NCBI RefSeq assembly: GCF_003852425.1 | Contig: NZ_QAJN01000012.1 | Coordinates: 244,009 to 308,008, forward strand | From: Paucibacter sp. KBW04 | GTDB lineage: Bacteria > Pseudomonadota > Gammaproteobacteria > Burkholderiales > Burkholderiaceae_C | DNA: 64,000 nt | Direction: 5' to 3' | Shown: positions 28,733 through 39,039 of the stretch, in pieces | How positions within the stretch are numbered: the stretch's first letter is position 1 | Layout: every line of letters begins with the position of its first letter | Program-made: the position numbers and the translations under genes | The notes under the pieces: generated by a model | Told to the model about the DNA's origin: nothing | Database searches by the model: none | The model's input: only the letters and a program-made list of their open reading frames with translations

Positions 28733-29623
28733 TTAGTTGGCGTTGGTGACCATATCCGCCCGCACCTTGCTGACCACGCCGCCCCAATTGCCGTTGGTGT
28801 AGTGGTTGTAGGCTTCCGCATCGTCGCGGAAAACGACGGAGTGATTGCTCCACTTGGCCTTGCCACCTTCGACGGCGGCCGTGCCCAGGGTCAGGTCATT
28901 GCACAGCCAGTCGCTGGGGTTGCAGTAGCTGCCGCCCGAGCTGCCCGAGACGCCGCCCGAGGAATGGTAGGCCACGGCTTCGTCGTCCTGGCCCGGCAGG
29001 ATGAAGGAGTAGGCCGTGCCCTTGGCACCGGCGTACATATAAAACATCTTGGCGCGGGTGTTGTTGTGGTCGTACATGGCGCGCGCGGTGGTGGTCTTGA
29101 GGTCGGCCACCAAGGGCTCAGACGTTGTCCAGCTGCCGGCATCCGAGAGTTCGCTGCCGCCGGCCGCACCGGCCGCCACATTGACCCATTTGATATTCCA
29201 GCCGGTCTGGGTCGTGCCATCGCTATTCGCGCATTGGCCGTCGCTGCCGGGGCTGGCGTTCTTCTTGTAGCGGGTGCTGCCGCCGTACATGGACAAGGTG
29301 TAGCCCATCATCAGATTGCCGGCGCTGTGGACCGCGACGTAGCACCAGTTGGGCCCCGTGCAATAGCAGTCCAGGGCATTGCGCACCAGATAGTTCTGGT
29401 CGGAGATGTGGTGGTAGCCATCCCAGTTGACGGCTTTCTTGTTGATGCCCGCGGCCGTGGTGGCCGGGCCCCAGTAAGTGAAGTCGGCATAGTTGCCGGC
29501 CACGCCGCCGCCAGTGCGGCCATTGATCCACAGCGAGTAATTGGTGGCCCAGGCGGCCGAGGCCGCAAGCAGGGCGAGGACGAGGGCGCCACCCAGGGCG
29601 CGACGAGGGGTGAGGAAGGCCAT
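28733..29623 (-). CDS. Secreted alpha/beta-hydrolase-like protein with six cysteines
   Basis: A 296-residue protein with a signal peptide (positive RR, hydrophobic core to about 24, likely cut after AWA at 27). The ATG at 29623 follows CGGAGACA; codons further upstream do not add a signal sequence. The mature part has an HSAGN nucleophile-elbow-like motif at 99-103 (Ser100) and, later, LPGQDDEAVAYHSSGG near 209-224, which could supply the acid and His220 of a triad. Six cysteines (86, 88, 94, 131, 234, 241) fit disulfides after export. No family is firmly recognised; lipase/esterase activity is inference. Confidence 0.65.
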   Translation of the reverse strand: MAFLTPRRALGGALVLALLAASAAWATNYSLWINGRTGGGVAGNYADFTYWGPATTAAGINKKAVNWDGYHHISDQNYLVRNALDCYCTGPNWCYVAVHSAGNLMMGYTLSMYGGSTRYKKNASPGSDGQCANSDGTTQTGWNIKWVNVAAGAAGGSELSDAGSWTTSEPLVADLKTTTARAMYDHNNTRAKMFYMYAGAKGTAYSFILPGQDDEAVAYHSSGGVSGSSGGSYCNPSDWLCNDLTLGTAAVEGGKAKWSNHSVVFRDDAEAYNHYTNGNWGGVVSKVRADMVTNAN

Positions 29624-29765
29624 GTGCTGTCTCCGGCTCGGTTTTTGTCGAGGCAGCATAGGCAGCCCCACCGCTTGGCCCCATTCATGCAAACCCTTGC
29701 TGACCTAGGGGAAGGTCCTGTCCATCGGGGACGCGGGCTCTAGACTCAGGCCAAAGGAGGCCCGC

Positions 29766-31433
29766 ATGAAGGAACACAAGCCCTGGCAAACCCATGAGTT
29801 GATGAACCAGGTGGATGAGCTGAGCGACTACCGTCCACTCGCCACCGACCCAGCGCTGCGCGAAGCCTTGCAGCGCGGCGGTGGCAGCGCCTTCGAGCCG
29901 CGCTTGTCGGCCTATGCCGATCGCCTGGGGACGGCCGTGAGCTATGCCCTGGCGGCCCAGGCCAATCGCCATACGCCCGAGCTGCAGAGTTTTGATGCGC
30001 GGGGGCGCCGCATCGACCGCGTGGACTTCCATCCCAGCTGGCATCGCTTGATGGCCATGGTTCGAGCCGAAGACCTGATCGCCATGCCCTTCCGTGAGGG
30101 CCAGAGCGGCCGCTGGTCGGCCTGGGCGGCGGGCTTTTATCTGCATGGCCAGGTGGAGGCCGGCACGCTGTGCCCGGCCACCATGACGCAAGCCGCCATC
30201 CCGGTGCTGCAGAAGGAGCCGGCCTTGTGGGCGCAGCTGAAAGATCAACTTCTTTCTACCGAGTATGACGAACGCGACCTGCCCTTGGCGCAGAAGCGCT
30301 CCATCTGGGTCGGCATGGGCATGACGGAGAAGCAGGGCGGCTCCGATGTGCGGGCCAACACCACCCTGGCCACGCCGGTGGGCGCTGGCGGTCGCGGGGC
30401 CGAGTACGCCTTGCGCGGCCACAAATGGTTTTTCTCCGCACCCATGTGCGACGCCCATCTGGTGGTGGCCAAGACGGCGGATGGCAGCCCCAGCTGCTTC
30501 TTCGTGCCGCGCTGGCGGCCCGACGGAACAAAGAACGCCGTGCAGATTCAGCGCTTGAAAAGCAAGGTCGGCAATCGCAGCAATTCCAGCTCCGAGGTCG
30601 AGTTTCAGGACGCCTACGGCCTGCTGATGGGCGAGCCCGGCCGTGGCATTCCCACCATCATCGAGATGGCCGGCTACACCCGACTCAACTGCGTGGTGGG
30701 CAGCGCCGCCATGCTGCGCCAGGCCCTGGTGCAGGCGCTGCACTATGCCCGCCATCGCCAGGCTTTTGGCCGTTTGCTGATAGAGCAGCCCCTGATGCGC
30801 ACGGTGCTCTGCGATCTGGCGCTGGAGAGCGAGGCCGCCGTCGTCTTGATGATGCGCCTGGCCCAGGCCTTTGAGCATCAAGCCGAACCCAGCCAGCGCG
30901 CCTGGATGCGCATCCTCACCCCGGCCGCCAAGTTCTGGGTTTGCAAGCGCGCTGTTGAGCTGACGGGCGAGGCCATGGAGGTGCTGGGCGGCAATGGCTA
31001 TGTGGACGAGGGCGTGATGGCCCGGCTCTTCCGCGAGGCACCGGTCAACTCCATCTGGGAGGGCTCGGGCAATGTGATGTGCTTGGATGTGCTGCGTGCC
31101 ATCGCCCGCGAGCCCCAGGCCTTCGAGACCTTGCTGGATGAGTTGGCCCAGGGTCTGGGCGATGAGGCCTGCTTGCTGGCCGCCTTGGCCCAGCTGCGTG
31201 CCTTGCTCAGCCTGCCACCCGCCGAGCTGGAAGGCCTGGGCCGCCAGCTGGCCGCCCGCCTGGTGCTGCTGGCGCAAGCCGCCTTGCTGCGTCAGCATGC
31301 GCCGGGCTTTGTGGCCGAGGCTTTCGTAGCGACCCGCTTTTCGGCCTCAATGCCCTGGGGCGCGGTCAGCGGCCTGGCCGATTCACGTGGCCAGCAGGTG
31401 GAAGCGATTTTGCAAAGAGCCTTTCCCGCCTAG
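29766..31433 (+). CDS. aidB: AidB-like acyl-CoA dehydrogenase family protein
   Basis: A 555-residue member of the acyl-CoA dehydrogenase superfamily. It starts with the AidB-type N-terminus THELMNQVDELSDY, has MTEKQGGSDVRANTT near 195-209, and the C-terminal RLFREAPVNSIWEGSGNVM near 420-438. In E. coli AidB is a DNA-binding flavoprotein of the adaptive alkylation response; homologues without an ada neighbour may instead be catabolic. Here there is no ada or alkylation-repair gene nearby. A strong AAAGGAGG precedes the ATG. Confidence 0.88.
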   Translation: MKEHKPWQTHELMNQVDELSDYRPLATDPALREALQRGGGSAFEPRLSAYADRLGTAVSYALAAQANRHTPELQSFDARGRRIDRVDFHPSWHRLMAMVRAEDLIAMPFREGQSGRWSAWAAGFYLHGQVEAGTLCPATMTQAAIPVLQKEPALWAQLKDQLLSTEYDERDLPLAQKRSIWVGMGMTEKQGGSDVRANTTLATPVGAGGRGAEYALRGHKWFFSAPMCDAHLVVAKTADGSPSCFFVPRWRPDGTKNAVQIQRLKSKVGNRSNSSSEVEFQDAYGLLMGEPGRGIPTIIEMAGYTRLNCVVGSAAMLRQALVQALHYARHRQAFGRLLIEQPLMRTVLCDLALESEAAVVLMMRLAQAFEHQAEPSQRAWMRILTPAAKFWVCKRAVELTGEAMEVLGGNGYVDEGVMARLFREAPVNSIWEGSGNVMCLDVLRAIAREPQAFETLLDELAQGLGDEACLLAALAQLRALLSLPPAELEGLGRQLAARLVLLAQAALLRQHAPGFVAEAFVATRFSASMPWGAVSGLADSRGQQVEAILQRAFPA

Positions 31434-32917
31434 CCCTGCATGTAGGCAAAGTCGATAAAGCCTTTTTCGATATTGCAGCCTACCAAGCGCACATTCAGGC
31501 GCTGGCCCAGGCGCATCTCGGGGGCGTGGCCGACCAACATGCCTTCCACCGGCGGGTTCAGCACGCGAACCCAGGTGCCGGCCTCGCCGCGCCCGGTGAC
31601 CAGGGCCGCGAAGATCTCGCCGATGCGGGGTTCCAGAAATAGCGCGGCCTCGGACTTGCGCATGCGCCTCTCCACCTTGCGGGCTGCGTCCTCTTGCCGG
31701 GTGCAGTGCAGGGCCAGGTCTTCTAACTCGGCCGGGCTATAGGGCCCGGGCTGGCCAGCCAGGCAGGCCTTGATCATGCGTTGGCTGATCAGGTCGGGGT
31801 AGCGCCGGTTGGGCGCGGTGGAGTGGGTGTATTCGCGCTCGGCCAAGCCGAAGTGGCCGATGGGCGCGCTGCCCGGCCGCTCCACCACATACTCACCCGC
31901 GCCCATCAGCTTGACGATCACCAGGGATAAATCAGGAAAGCGCAGCGGGTCGGCGCGCCTGCGCCGCGCCAGAAAGCCTTCCAGCGCCTGCGCGTCTGGG
32001 GAGTTAGGCAATTGCTCGCCGTATTTGTGCGCTTCTTCGACGATGCGGGCCCAGCGCTCGGGCGAGCGCACCACCCGGCGCAGCGAGGCGCCGCCATGTG
32101 CGGCCAAGAAGCGGGCGCAGCAGCCGTTGGTAGCGATCATGAATTCTTCGATCAGCTGACGGGCGCGGTTTTGCTCCTGCTGCTGCAAGTCCAGTACTTT
32201 CTCGCCCTCGAAGATGACCCGCGGCTGCAGGGTTTCAAACTCCAGCGAGCCCTGGGCATGGCGGCGCGCGCGCAGGGTTTGCGCCATCGCGTCTTGCAGG
32301 CGCAGCTGCTCGTCCATGCCCGGCCAGGCAAGGGCGGCGGCGGGCAGCTCGGCCTCGCCCAGCAGCCAGGCGGAGGTGGCGTCATAAGCCAGCTTGGCCT
32401 GGTTGCGCACCCAGGCGCGGCCGATGCTGGAATGCTGCAGTTCGCCCTGGGCGTCGATCAGCATCTCGGTCACCAGGGCCAGGCGGTCTTGCTGCGGGTT
32501 GAGCGAGCTGAGATCGGTGGACAGGCGCTCGGGCAGCATGGGGAAGATGCGCGCAGAGGTGTAGACCGAGCAGGTATTGAGCTGGGCATGTTGATCGATG
32601 GCCGAGCCCGGCGGCACCCGCACATCCACATCGGCCACGGCCACGAAGAGACGCAGGCCGCCGCCGCGCTGGCGCTGGCAGGTGGTGAGTTGGTCCAGGT
32701 CCAGGGAGTCGTCGTTGTCGATTGAGCACCAGGGCAGGGCGCGCAAATCGCGAATTGCCGCCGGCCCGGCCGTGGCCTGGGGCGGCAGATCGGCCGGCAG
32801 GCCGGCCAGCTCCTTCTGGACCGCGGGCGGGAACTCGGGCTCCAGCCCCCGCTCCAGCATGGCTTGGCTGGCCAGGGCGGCCAGATCATGACGCTTGAAT
32901 CGGTGTTGATTTCGCAT
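31430..32917 (-). CDS. RNB-domain exoribonuclease (RNase II/VacB family, short form)
   Basis: A 495-residue ribonuclease. The catalytic RNB domain starts with the acidic cluster CSIDNDDSLDLDQL (Asp67-Asp75), which binds magnesium, and includes HSTAPNRRYPDL near 375-386. A short S1-like part follows to the end (GMLVGHAPEMRLGQRLNVRLV). The N-terminal cold-shock domains of E. coli RNase II/R are absent, so this is the shorter lineage form. The start is the ATG at 32917; a TTG 18 bp upstream is possible. The stop overlaps that of aidB by four bases on the opposite strand. Confidence 0.85.
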   Translation of the reverse strand: MRNQHRFKRHDLAALASQAMLERGLEPEFPPAVQKELAGLPADLPPQATAGPAAIRDLRALPWCSIDNDDSLDLDQLTTCQRQRGGGLRLFVAVADVDVRVPPGSAIDQHAQLNTCSVYTSARIFPMLPERLSTDLSSLNPQQDRLALVTEMLIDAQGELQHSSIGRAWVRNQAKLAYDATSAWLLGEAELPAAALAWPGMDEQLRLQDAMAQTLRARRHAQGSLEFETLQPRVIFEGEKVLDLQQQEQNRARQLIEEFMIATNGCCARFLAAHGGASLRRVVRSPERWARIVEEAHKYGEQLPNSPDAQALEGFLARRRRADPLRFPDLSLVIVKLMGAGEYVVERPGSAPIGHFGLAEREYTHSTAPNRRYPDLISQRMIKACLAGQPGPYSPAELEDLALHCTRQEDAARKVERRMRKSEAALFLEPRIGEIFAALVTGRGEAGTWVRVLNPPVEGMLVGHAPEMRLGQRLNVRLVGCNIEKGFIDFAYMQG

Positions 32918-32981
32918 GGGCCAATGTAGAGCCAAAGCGTGGCTCTGAACAGGCGCTGCCGAGCAAGCCTGTTGGCGGCCT

Positions 32982-35387
32982 GTGGCAAACTCCGCCGCTT
33001 CCGGTTTTCAAGTGATCCCCGACGATCCCGACGCTTTGGACAAGATCCTGCTTCAAATTGCCGCCGAGCTGAATGTTCGCCCGGCCCAGGTCAACGCCGC
33101 TGTTGAACTGCTCGATGGGGGCGCCACCGTCCCCTTCATCGCCCGCTACCGCAAAGAGGTCACCGATGGCCTGGATGACGCCCAGCTGCGTGATCTGGAG
33201 GCCCGCCTGGGCTATCTGCGCGAGCTGGAAGACCGCCGTGCCGCGGTGCTCAAGAGCATCGAGGAGCTGGGCAAGCTCACCCCTGAGCTGCGCGCCCTGA
33301 TAGCGGCTGCGCCCACCAAGCAGGAGCTGGAAGACCTCTACCTGCCTTACAAGCAAAAGCGCCGCACCAAGGGCATGATCGCCCGCGAAGCCGGCCTGGA
33401 GCCCCTGGCCGACAAGCTGTTTGCCGACCCGACGCTGGACCCGCAGGCTGAAGCCCAGGCTTTCATCAACGCGGAAGCCGGTTTCGCCGACGCCTTCGCG
33501 GTGCTGGACGGTGTGCGCGATCTGCTCTCCGAGCGCTGGGCCGAGGACGCCTTGCTGATCGGCAAGCTGCGCGAATGGCTGTGGGAGGAGGGCCTGTTCC
33601 GCTCCAAGCTGATGGAAGGCAAGGACGAGAACAATCCCGATATCGCCAAGTTCCGCGACTATTTCGACTACGACGAGCCGATCAAGACCGTGCCCTCGCA
33701 CCGTGCCCTGGCCGTGTTCCGTGGCCGCACGCAGGAATTCCTGGACGCCAAGCTGGTGCTGGACGAAGAGCTGGTGGCCGGCCAACCGGGCCTGGCCGAA
33801 GGCCGCATCGCCCGCCATCTGGGCTGGAGCCACGCCAAGCGCGCCAGCGATGAGCTGATTCGCAAGACCGTGGCCTGGACCTGGAAGGTCAAGCTCAGCA
33901 TGAGCTTGGAGCGCGATCTGTTCTCGCGCCTGCGCGAAGAGGCCGAGCGCGTGGCCATCAAGGTGTTTGCTGAGAACCTGCGCGATCTGCTCTTGGCTGC
34001 ACCGGCCGGCAAGCGGGTGGTGATGGGTCTGGACCCCGGCATCCGCACCGGCGTCAAGGTGGCGGTGGTCAGCGATACCGGCCGGGTGCTGGACACCTGC
34101 GCCGTCTTCCCGCACGAGCCGCGCAAGGACTGGGAAGGTTCCATTCACACCCTGGGGCGGCTCTGCGCCACCCACGGCGTCAACCTGATCGCCATCGGCA
34201 ATGGCACGGCCAGCCGCGAGACCGACAAGCTGGCCGCCGATCTGATCAAGCGCATCCAGCAGCTGGCCCCCGGCACCGAGATTCAGAAGGTCGTGGTCAG
34301 CGAGGCCGGTGCCTCGATCTACTCGGCCTCGGAGTTCGCCTCCAAGGAGCTGCCGGATCTGGATGTGACTTTGCGCGGCGCGGTCTCCATCGCCCGCCGT
34401 CTGCAAGACCCGCTGGCCGAGCTGGTCAAGATCGACCCCAAGAGCATAGGCGTCGGCCAGTACCAGCACGATGTGAATCAGAGCGAGATGGCCAAGACCC
34501 TGGACGCGGTGGTGGAAGACTGCGTGAACTCGGTGGGCGTGGACCTCAACACGGCGTCTGCGCCCCTGCTCTCGCGGGTGTCGGGTCTGAGTGCCACCGT
34601 GGCCGCCTCCATCGTGCGCTGGCGCGATGCCAATGGCGCTTTCAAAAACCGCAAGCAGCTGATGGATGTGACGGGCCTGGGCCCCAAGACATTCGAGCAG
34701 GCGGCGGGCTTTTTGCGCATCCGCGATGGCGAGAACCCCTTGGACTTCTCCGGCGTCCACCCCGAGACTTACCCCGTGGTCGAGCGTATCCTGGCCGCCG
34801 TCAAGCGGCCGGCGGCCGAGGTGATGGGCAAGAGCGATGTGATCCGCACGCTCAAACCCGAGGCCTTTGCCGACGACAAGTTCGGCGCCATCACCGTCAA
34901 GGACATCCTGGCCGAGCTGGAAAAGCCAGGCCGCGATCCCCGCCCCGACTTCAAGGTCGCCCGCTTCAGCGAAGGTGTGGACGATATCAAGGACCTGGTC
35001 GAAGGCATGGTGCTGGAGGGCACGGTCTCCAACGTCGCCCAGTTCGGCGCTTTTGTGGACCTGGGCGTGCACCAGGACGGCCTGATCCACGTCAGCCAGC
35101 TGGCGAACAAGTTCGTCAGTGACGCCCGCGAGGTGGTCAAGACCGGTGACATCGTCAAGGTGCGGGTGCTGGAGGTGGACCTCTCGCGCAAGCGCATCTC
35201 GCTGACCATGAAGCTGGATGCGCCGCTACAAAAGAGCGGCAGCAAGCCCGACAACAGCTACCGGCCCGCCGCGCGCAATGAGCGTACGGGCGGCGGCGCG
35301 GGCGATCGTCGCACGGCCGCACCCGCCGCGCCGGCCGGTGGCAGCGCCATGGCCGCGGCCTTTGCGAAGTTGCAAACCAAGCGTTGA
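32982..35387 (+). CDS. tex: Tex-family transcription accessory protein
   Basis: An 801-residue nucleic-acid-binding protein that matches E. coli Tex/YhgF over nearly its whole length: [29 protein letters not shown] at the start, [15 protein letters not shown] (YqgF-like domain) near 347-361, the helix-hairpin-helix [16 protein letters not shown], and the S1 domain with [21 protein letters not shown] near 687-707. The tail is Arg/Gly/Ala-rich. No ATG lies at the start; GTG codons at 32982 and 33012 are both possible, and I list the longer. In other bacteria Tex helps keep transcription and RNA processing in order and affects toxin genes. Confidence 0.93.
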   Translation: MANSAASGFQVIPDDPDALDKILLQIAAELNVRPAQVNAAVELLDGGATVPFIARYRKEVTDGLDDAQLRDLEARLGYLRELEDRRAAVLKSIEELGKLTPELRALIAAAPTKQELEDLYLPYKQKRRTKGMIAREAGLEPLADKLFADPTLDPQAEAQAFINAEAGFADAFAVLDGVRDLLSERWAEDALLIGKLREWLWEEGLFRSKLMEGKDENNPDIAKFRDYFDYDEPIKTVPSHRALAVFRGRTQEFLDAKLVLDEELVAGQPGLAEGRIARHLGWSHAKRASDELIRKTVAWTWKVKLSMSLERDLFSRLREEAERVAIKVFAENLRDLLLAAPAGKRVVMGLDPGIRTGVKVAVVSDTGRVLDTCAVFPHEPRKDWEGSIHTLGRLCATHGVNLIAIGNGTASRETDKLAADLIKRIQQLAPGTEIQKVVVSEAGASIYSASEFASKELPDLDVTLRGAVSIARRLQDPLAELVKIDPKSIGVGQYQHDVNQSEMAKTLDAVVEDCVNSVGVDLNTASAPLLSRVSGLSATVAASIVRWRDANGAFKNRKQLMDVTGLGPKTFEQAAGFLRIRDGENPLDFSGVHPETYPVVERILAAVKRPAAEVMGKSDVIRTLKPEAFADDKFGAITVKDILAELEKPGRDPRPDFKVARFSEGVDDIKDLVEGMVLEGTVSNVAQFGAFVDLGVHQDGLIHVSQLANKFVSDAREVVKTGDIVKVRVLEVDLSRKRISLTMKLDAPLQKSGSKPDNSYRPAARNERTGGGAGDRRTAAPAAPAGGSAMAAAFAKLQTKR

Positions 35388-35581
35388 TGCGGTCTTGAGT
35401 TCCCGGCCCGGGCGCGTTGACCTTGCTTGCGATTCCGCGCTCGGGCTGGCGAATGAGTACCTGAAATCCACCATTGGTCGCATTGGGGCAGACAGCGCTT
35501 GAGCTTGCACTTATGGTGCGCGCTGGTTTTGATTTCAAACGAAGCAGCGAAGCCCCCACCGCTGAACCCTTGGAGTATTTC

Positions 35582-37801
35582 TTGAAGCTCTCGTCAGTTG
35601 CCGCCGCCTGCGCCGCCCTTGCCTTCTCCTTGCATGCCCCCAGTTCGCAGGCCCAGGAGGGCCCACCCGGAAGTGAGGCACAGCCCCGTCCTGGAACCAA
35701 GCTGGAGCGCGTCGAGATCAAGAGTCAGAGCAGCGATGTGGATCTGCGACGCCGCGCCCCGGTGGCCAAGCAGATTTATGGCCGTGAAGAGATCGCCAAG
35801 TTCGGTGACAGCAATGTGGCCGATGTGCTCAAGCGCCTGCCCGGCGTGACGGTGGCCGGTGGTGCGCCGCGCATGCGTGGCCTGGGTGCCGGCTACACCC
35901 TGATTCTGATCAACGGCGACCCGGCGCCTCCGGGCTTCGCCTTGGACCAGCTGGACCCGGCCCAGGTCGAACGCATTGAGGTCAGCAAGGGCCCTACGGC
36001 CGACCAGAGCGCCCAAGCGGTGGCCGGCTCCATCAACATCATCCTGAAGGACGCACCGCGCGTCAGCCAGCGCGATCTGCGTCTGGGCACCGGCTATAGC
36101 GCCGTGCGGCCCACGCCTTCAGCCACCTTCACCTATGGTGAGCGCAAAGGCAATGTGTCTTTGTCCTTGCCAATCTCGGTATTCGAGTGGCGCGGGCAAA
36201 ACAACTTCAGCACCGATCGGACGCTGGGCAGCTCTCCGCTGGTCTACAGCCGACAAGGCGAGCAGGCCAACTGGGGCCATGGCTTCAACACCGCGCCGCG
36301 CCTGAATTGGAAAATCAGCGATGAAGAGAGTTTGTCAGTGCAGGCCTTTGTGCAAAAAGGCTACTGGAACAACCGCCAAACCTTTGACAAGCAGCCGGCG
36401 CAGCTGGTCTCGCCCTTCGCCGACGACGACTCCTTGAATCACGGCACCTGGCAGAACCTGCGCGGCAATGCGCAGTGGATCGATCGCTTCAGCGACTCCC
36501 AGCGCATCGAGCTCAAGCTGGCGCTGCAGGACTCCAAGGGCACTTACGACAATCTGAGCTACCGCGAGCTGGTAGCCGGTGCCGGCCCGCAGCCCTTCCG
36601 CAACACGGTGGGCAATAGCCATGACCGGAGCGTGATCCAGGGCGGCAAGTACGGCCAGCTGCTGGGTGATGAGCACAGCCTCACTGTGGGCTGGGAGCTG
36701 GAGTGGCGCAAGCGTGATGAACTGCGCACCCAGACCCAGAACGGCGAGGTCTTGCAACCCAAGTACGACAACCAGCTCTTCTCGGCCGGCATCGAGCGTC
36801 AGGCCTTGTTTGTGCAGGACGAGTGGGAGTTGTCGCCCCAGTGGTCGACCTATCTGGGTCTGCGCGGTGAGCGCATCAAGTCCAGCAGCCGCGGCAGTGA
36901 ATATCAGTTCAGCAATGTGAGCACGGTGGTGACGCCGCTCTGGCATCTGAACTACAAGCTGGACCCCAAGGGCCGCGACATGATCCGCGCCAGCGTGACG
37001 CGCAGCTACAAGGCCCCCGATCTGAATGCGCTGCTGGCCCGCCCGTTGACCAATACCGTCAAGCCGGTGTTCGGGGCGGATGGCATCACGCCTTTGCCGA
37101 ACGACGAACTCAACCCCGACCGCGCCGGCAATCCGAACCTGAAGCCTGAGTTGGCCACCGGCCTGGACATCGCGTTTGAAAAATACCTGAGCGGTGGCGG
37201 CTTGGTCAGCGTGGGCGCCTTCTACCGTGGGGTGACGGATTTGATTCGCAACAGCGTGTCGCTGGAGACGGTGGACTGGTCGCCGCTGCAGCGCTATGTC
37301 TCGCGTCCGGTGAACTTCTCCAAGGCCCAGACCATGGGCCTGGAGCTGGAAGTGAAGGGCCGCGCTGGCGAGTTGATGCCCACGCTTTTTGACCCCAAGC
37401 TGGCCCTGAATCTGCGCGGCAATCTGAGCATCTACCATTCCAATGTCGATGCACTGCCCATGGCTAATAACCGCCTGGACGGCCAGCAGCCTTGGTCGGC
37501 TAATGTGGGCTTTGACTACCGCCTGAGCAGCTTGCCGCTGAGCACGGGCATGTCCTTGGCCTACACGCCGGGCTATGTGACTCAGCAGACGCTGACGCAG
37601 TCGCTGGACCAGTCCAATAGTCGCTCGCTCGATGTCTATGCACAATGGGTGTTCAACAAGTCCGCCTCACTGCGTTTCTCGGCCAGCAATCTGGCGCCGC
37701 TGGATACCCGCTCCCTGACCCTGGTCAGCGACGGCAGCAGCACCAATGTTTTGCGCGAGTCACGCACCCAGTTTGGCCTGGCCTTGGAACTCAAGCTTTG
37801 A
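35582..37801 (+). CDS. TonB-dependent outer-membrane receptor
   Basis: A TonB-dependent receptor, 739 residues from a TTG at 35582. That start is favoured because TTGGAG lies seven bases before it and it opens a proper signal peptide (KLSSVAAACAALAFS) ending in SSQA. An ATG at 35513 would add 23 residues. The plug domain (ADVLKRLPGVTVAGG, RIEVSKGPTADQSAQAVAGSINI) covers about 60-190, followed by the 22-strand barrel. The final residue is leucine rather than the common phenylalanine. The next gene, a patatin phospholipase, starts 13 bp later. The ligand (siderophore, vitamin, metal or sugar) cannot be told. Confidence 0.9.
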   Translation: MKLSSVAAACAALAFSLHAPSSQAQEGPPGSEAQPRPGTKLERVEIKSQSSDVDLRRRAPVAKQIYGREEIAKFGDSNVADVLKRLPGVTVAGGAPRMRGLGAGYTLILINGDPAPPGFALDQLDPAQVERIEVSKGPTADQSAQAVAGSINIILKDAPRVSQRDLRLGTGYSAVRPTPSATFTYGERKGNVSLSLPISVFEWRGQNNFSTDRTLGSSPLVYSRQGEQANWGHGFNTAPRLNWKISDEESLSVQAFVQKGYWNNRQTFDKQPAQLVSPFADDDSLNHGTWQNLRGNAQWIDRFSDSQRIELKLALQDSKGTYDNLSYRELVAGAGPQPFRNTVGNSHDRSVIQGGKYGQLLGDEHSLTVGWELEWRKRDELRTQTQNGEVLQPKYDNQLFSAGIERQALFVQDEWELSPQWSTYLGLRGERIKSSSRGSEYQFSNVSTVVTPLWHLNYKLDPKGRDMIRASVTRSYKAPDLNALLARPLTNTVKPVFGADGITPLPNDELNPDRAGNPNLKPELATGLDIAFEKYLSGGGLVSVGAFYRGVTDLIRNSVSLETVDWSPLQRYVSRPVNFSKAQTMGLELEVKGRAGELMPTLFDPKLALNLRGNLSIYHSNVDALPMANNRLDGQQPWSANVGFDYRLSSLPLSTGMSLAYTPGYVTQQTLTQSLDQSNSRSLDVYAQWVFNKSASLRFSASNLAPLDTRSLTLVSDGSSTNVLRESRTQFGLALELKL

Positions 37802-37814
37802 TCTGATCGGGTCC

Positions 37815-38936
37815 ATGACGACAAGCGCTCCTGCACTGCTGATTTACGCCGGTCCGCGCGCCAAGGCGCGCTTGTTGGAGCGCGGCCTGCGCCCGGAAGA
37901 TGTGCAGGTGGTGCCTGCTGCGGCCGGCGGCCCCAAGGGTTTGATTCTTGGGCCGCTGGACAAATTCATCTTCGGCGATTGGCTGGCCCGCAGCGAGCAG
38001 CCGGTTCATCTGATGGGCGCCTCCATCGGCGCCTGGCGCATGGCCACGGCTTGCTTGACCCGCAACGCCGCCGAGGTGGAGCGCGAGTTCGAGAACTTGG
38101 CGCAGGGCTATGTGCACCAAAGCTATGACGAGGAGTCGCCCGCAGGCAGCTCGGCCAAGAGGAAAAACAAGATGCCCTCGGCCGCCACCGTCAGCAAGGG
38201 CTTTGCCGCCAAGCTCGATGAGGTCTTCGGCGGCCGTGAGGCCCTGGCCCTGAGCCACCCGCGCTTTCGTCTGCATGTGCTGGCCTCGCGCGGTCGGCGC
38301 TTGTTGGCCAGGGAAGGGCGTTGGCGCACGCCGCTGGGCTATACGGCGGCTTTTGCGGCCAATCTGCTGTCTCGCCAAGCCATGGGGAGTTGGCTGGAGC
38401 GGGTGAGTTTTTCAGACCCCCGCACGCCCCTGCCTCTGCCCCTGAACGACTTCCGCAGCCACCAAGTCGAGCTCAATGCCAGCAACTTTCAGCCCAGCAT
38501 TCTGGCCAGCTGCTCCATTCCCTTTTGGTTGCAGGCGGTGCACGACATCCCCGGCGCACCGCGCGGCGCTTACTGGGACGGGGGCATCACCGACTACCAC
38601 CTGCATCTGAACTACGGCGCCATGGCCAGTGAGGGCCTGGTGCTGTATCCGCATTTCCAGCGCCAGGTCGTGCCCGGCTGGCTGGACAAGGCCTTGAAGC
38701 GCCGCCACGGTGCCACACCTTTTCTCGACAACGTCGTGTTGCTGGCCCCCAATCCTGCCTGGATTGCCACACTGCCCGGCGCCAAGCTGCCGGATCGCTC
38801 CGACTTCCAGCACTTCGGTGACGATGCCGCAGGCCGCGCCAAGCAATGGCTGCGCGCGATTGCCGAGAGCGAACGCCTGCGCGACGAGTTCGCCCAGGCC
38901 TGCGAAGCCCCGTCTTTGCAAAGCTTCATCTTGTAA
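37815..38936 (+). CDS. Patatin-like phospholipase
   Basis: A 373-residue patatin-fold lipid acyl hydrolase. The oxyanion-hole glycine stretch is AAAGGPKGLILG (35-46), the nucleophile Ser70 lies in GASIG, and the catalytic Asp255 lies in YWDGGITD; this Ser-Asp dyad is the family signature. The start at 37815 is the first methionine after the TonB-receptor stop. No signal peptide is seen. It is likely to be co-transcribed with the receptor gene. Confidence 0.87.
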   Translation: MTTSAPALLIYAGPRAKARLLERGLRPEDVQVVPAAAGGPKGLILGPLDKFIFGDWLARSEQPVHLMGASIGAWRMATACLTRNAAEVEREFENLAQGYVHQSYDEESPAGSSAKRKNKMPSAATVSKGFAAKLDEVFGGREALALSHPRFRLHVLASRGRRLLAREGRWRTPLGYTAAFAANLLSRQAMGSWLERVSFSDPRTPLPLPLNDFRSHQVELNASNFQPSILASCSIPFWLQAVHDIPGAPRGAYWDGGITDYHLHLNYGAMASEGLVLYPHFQRQVVPGWLDKALKRRHGATPFLDNVVLLAPNPAWIATLPGAKLPDRSDFQHFGDDAAGRAKQWLRAIAESERLRDEFAQACEAPSLQSFIL

Positions 38937-39039
38937 AAGAAAGAAAGCATGGGCCTGGCACGGCCAACCTGCGGGCCTGCCGTCGCGTTGAGCAAGGGTT
39001 CCAGCCGGAACTCAGCTTTTGACGGAGTGGCATCACATC

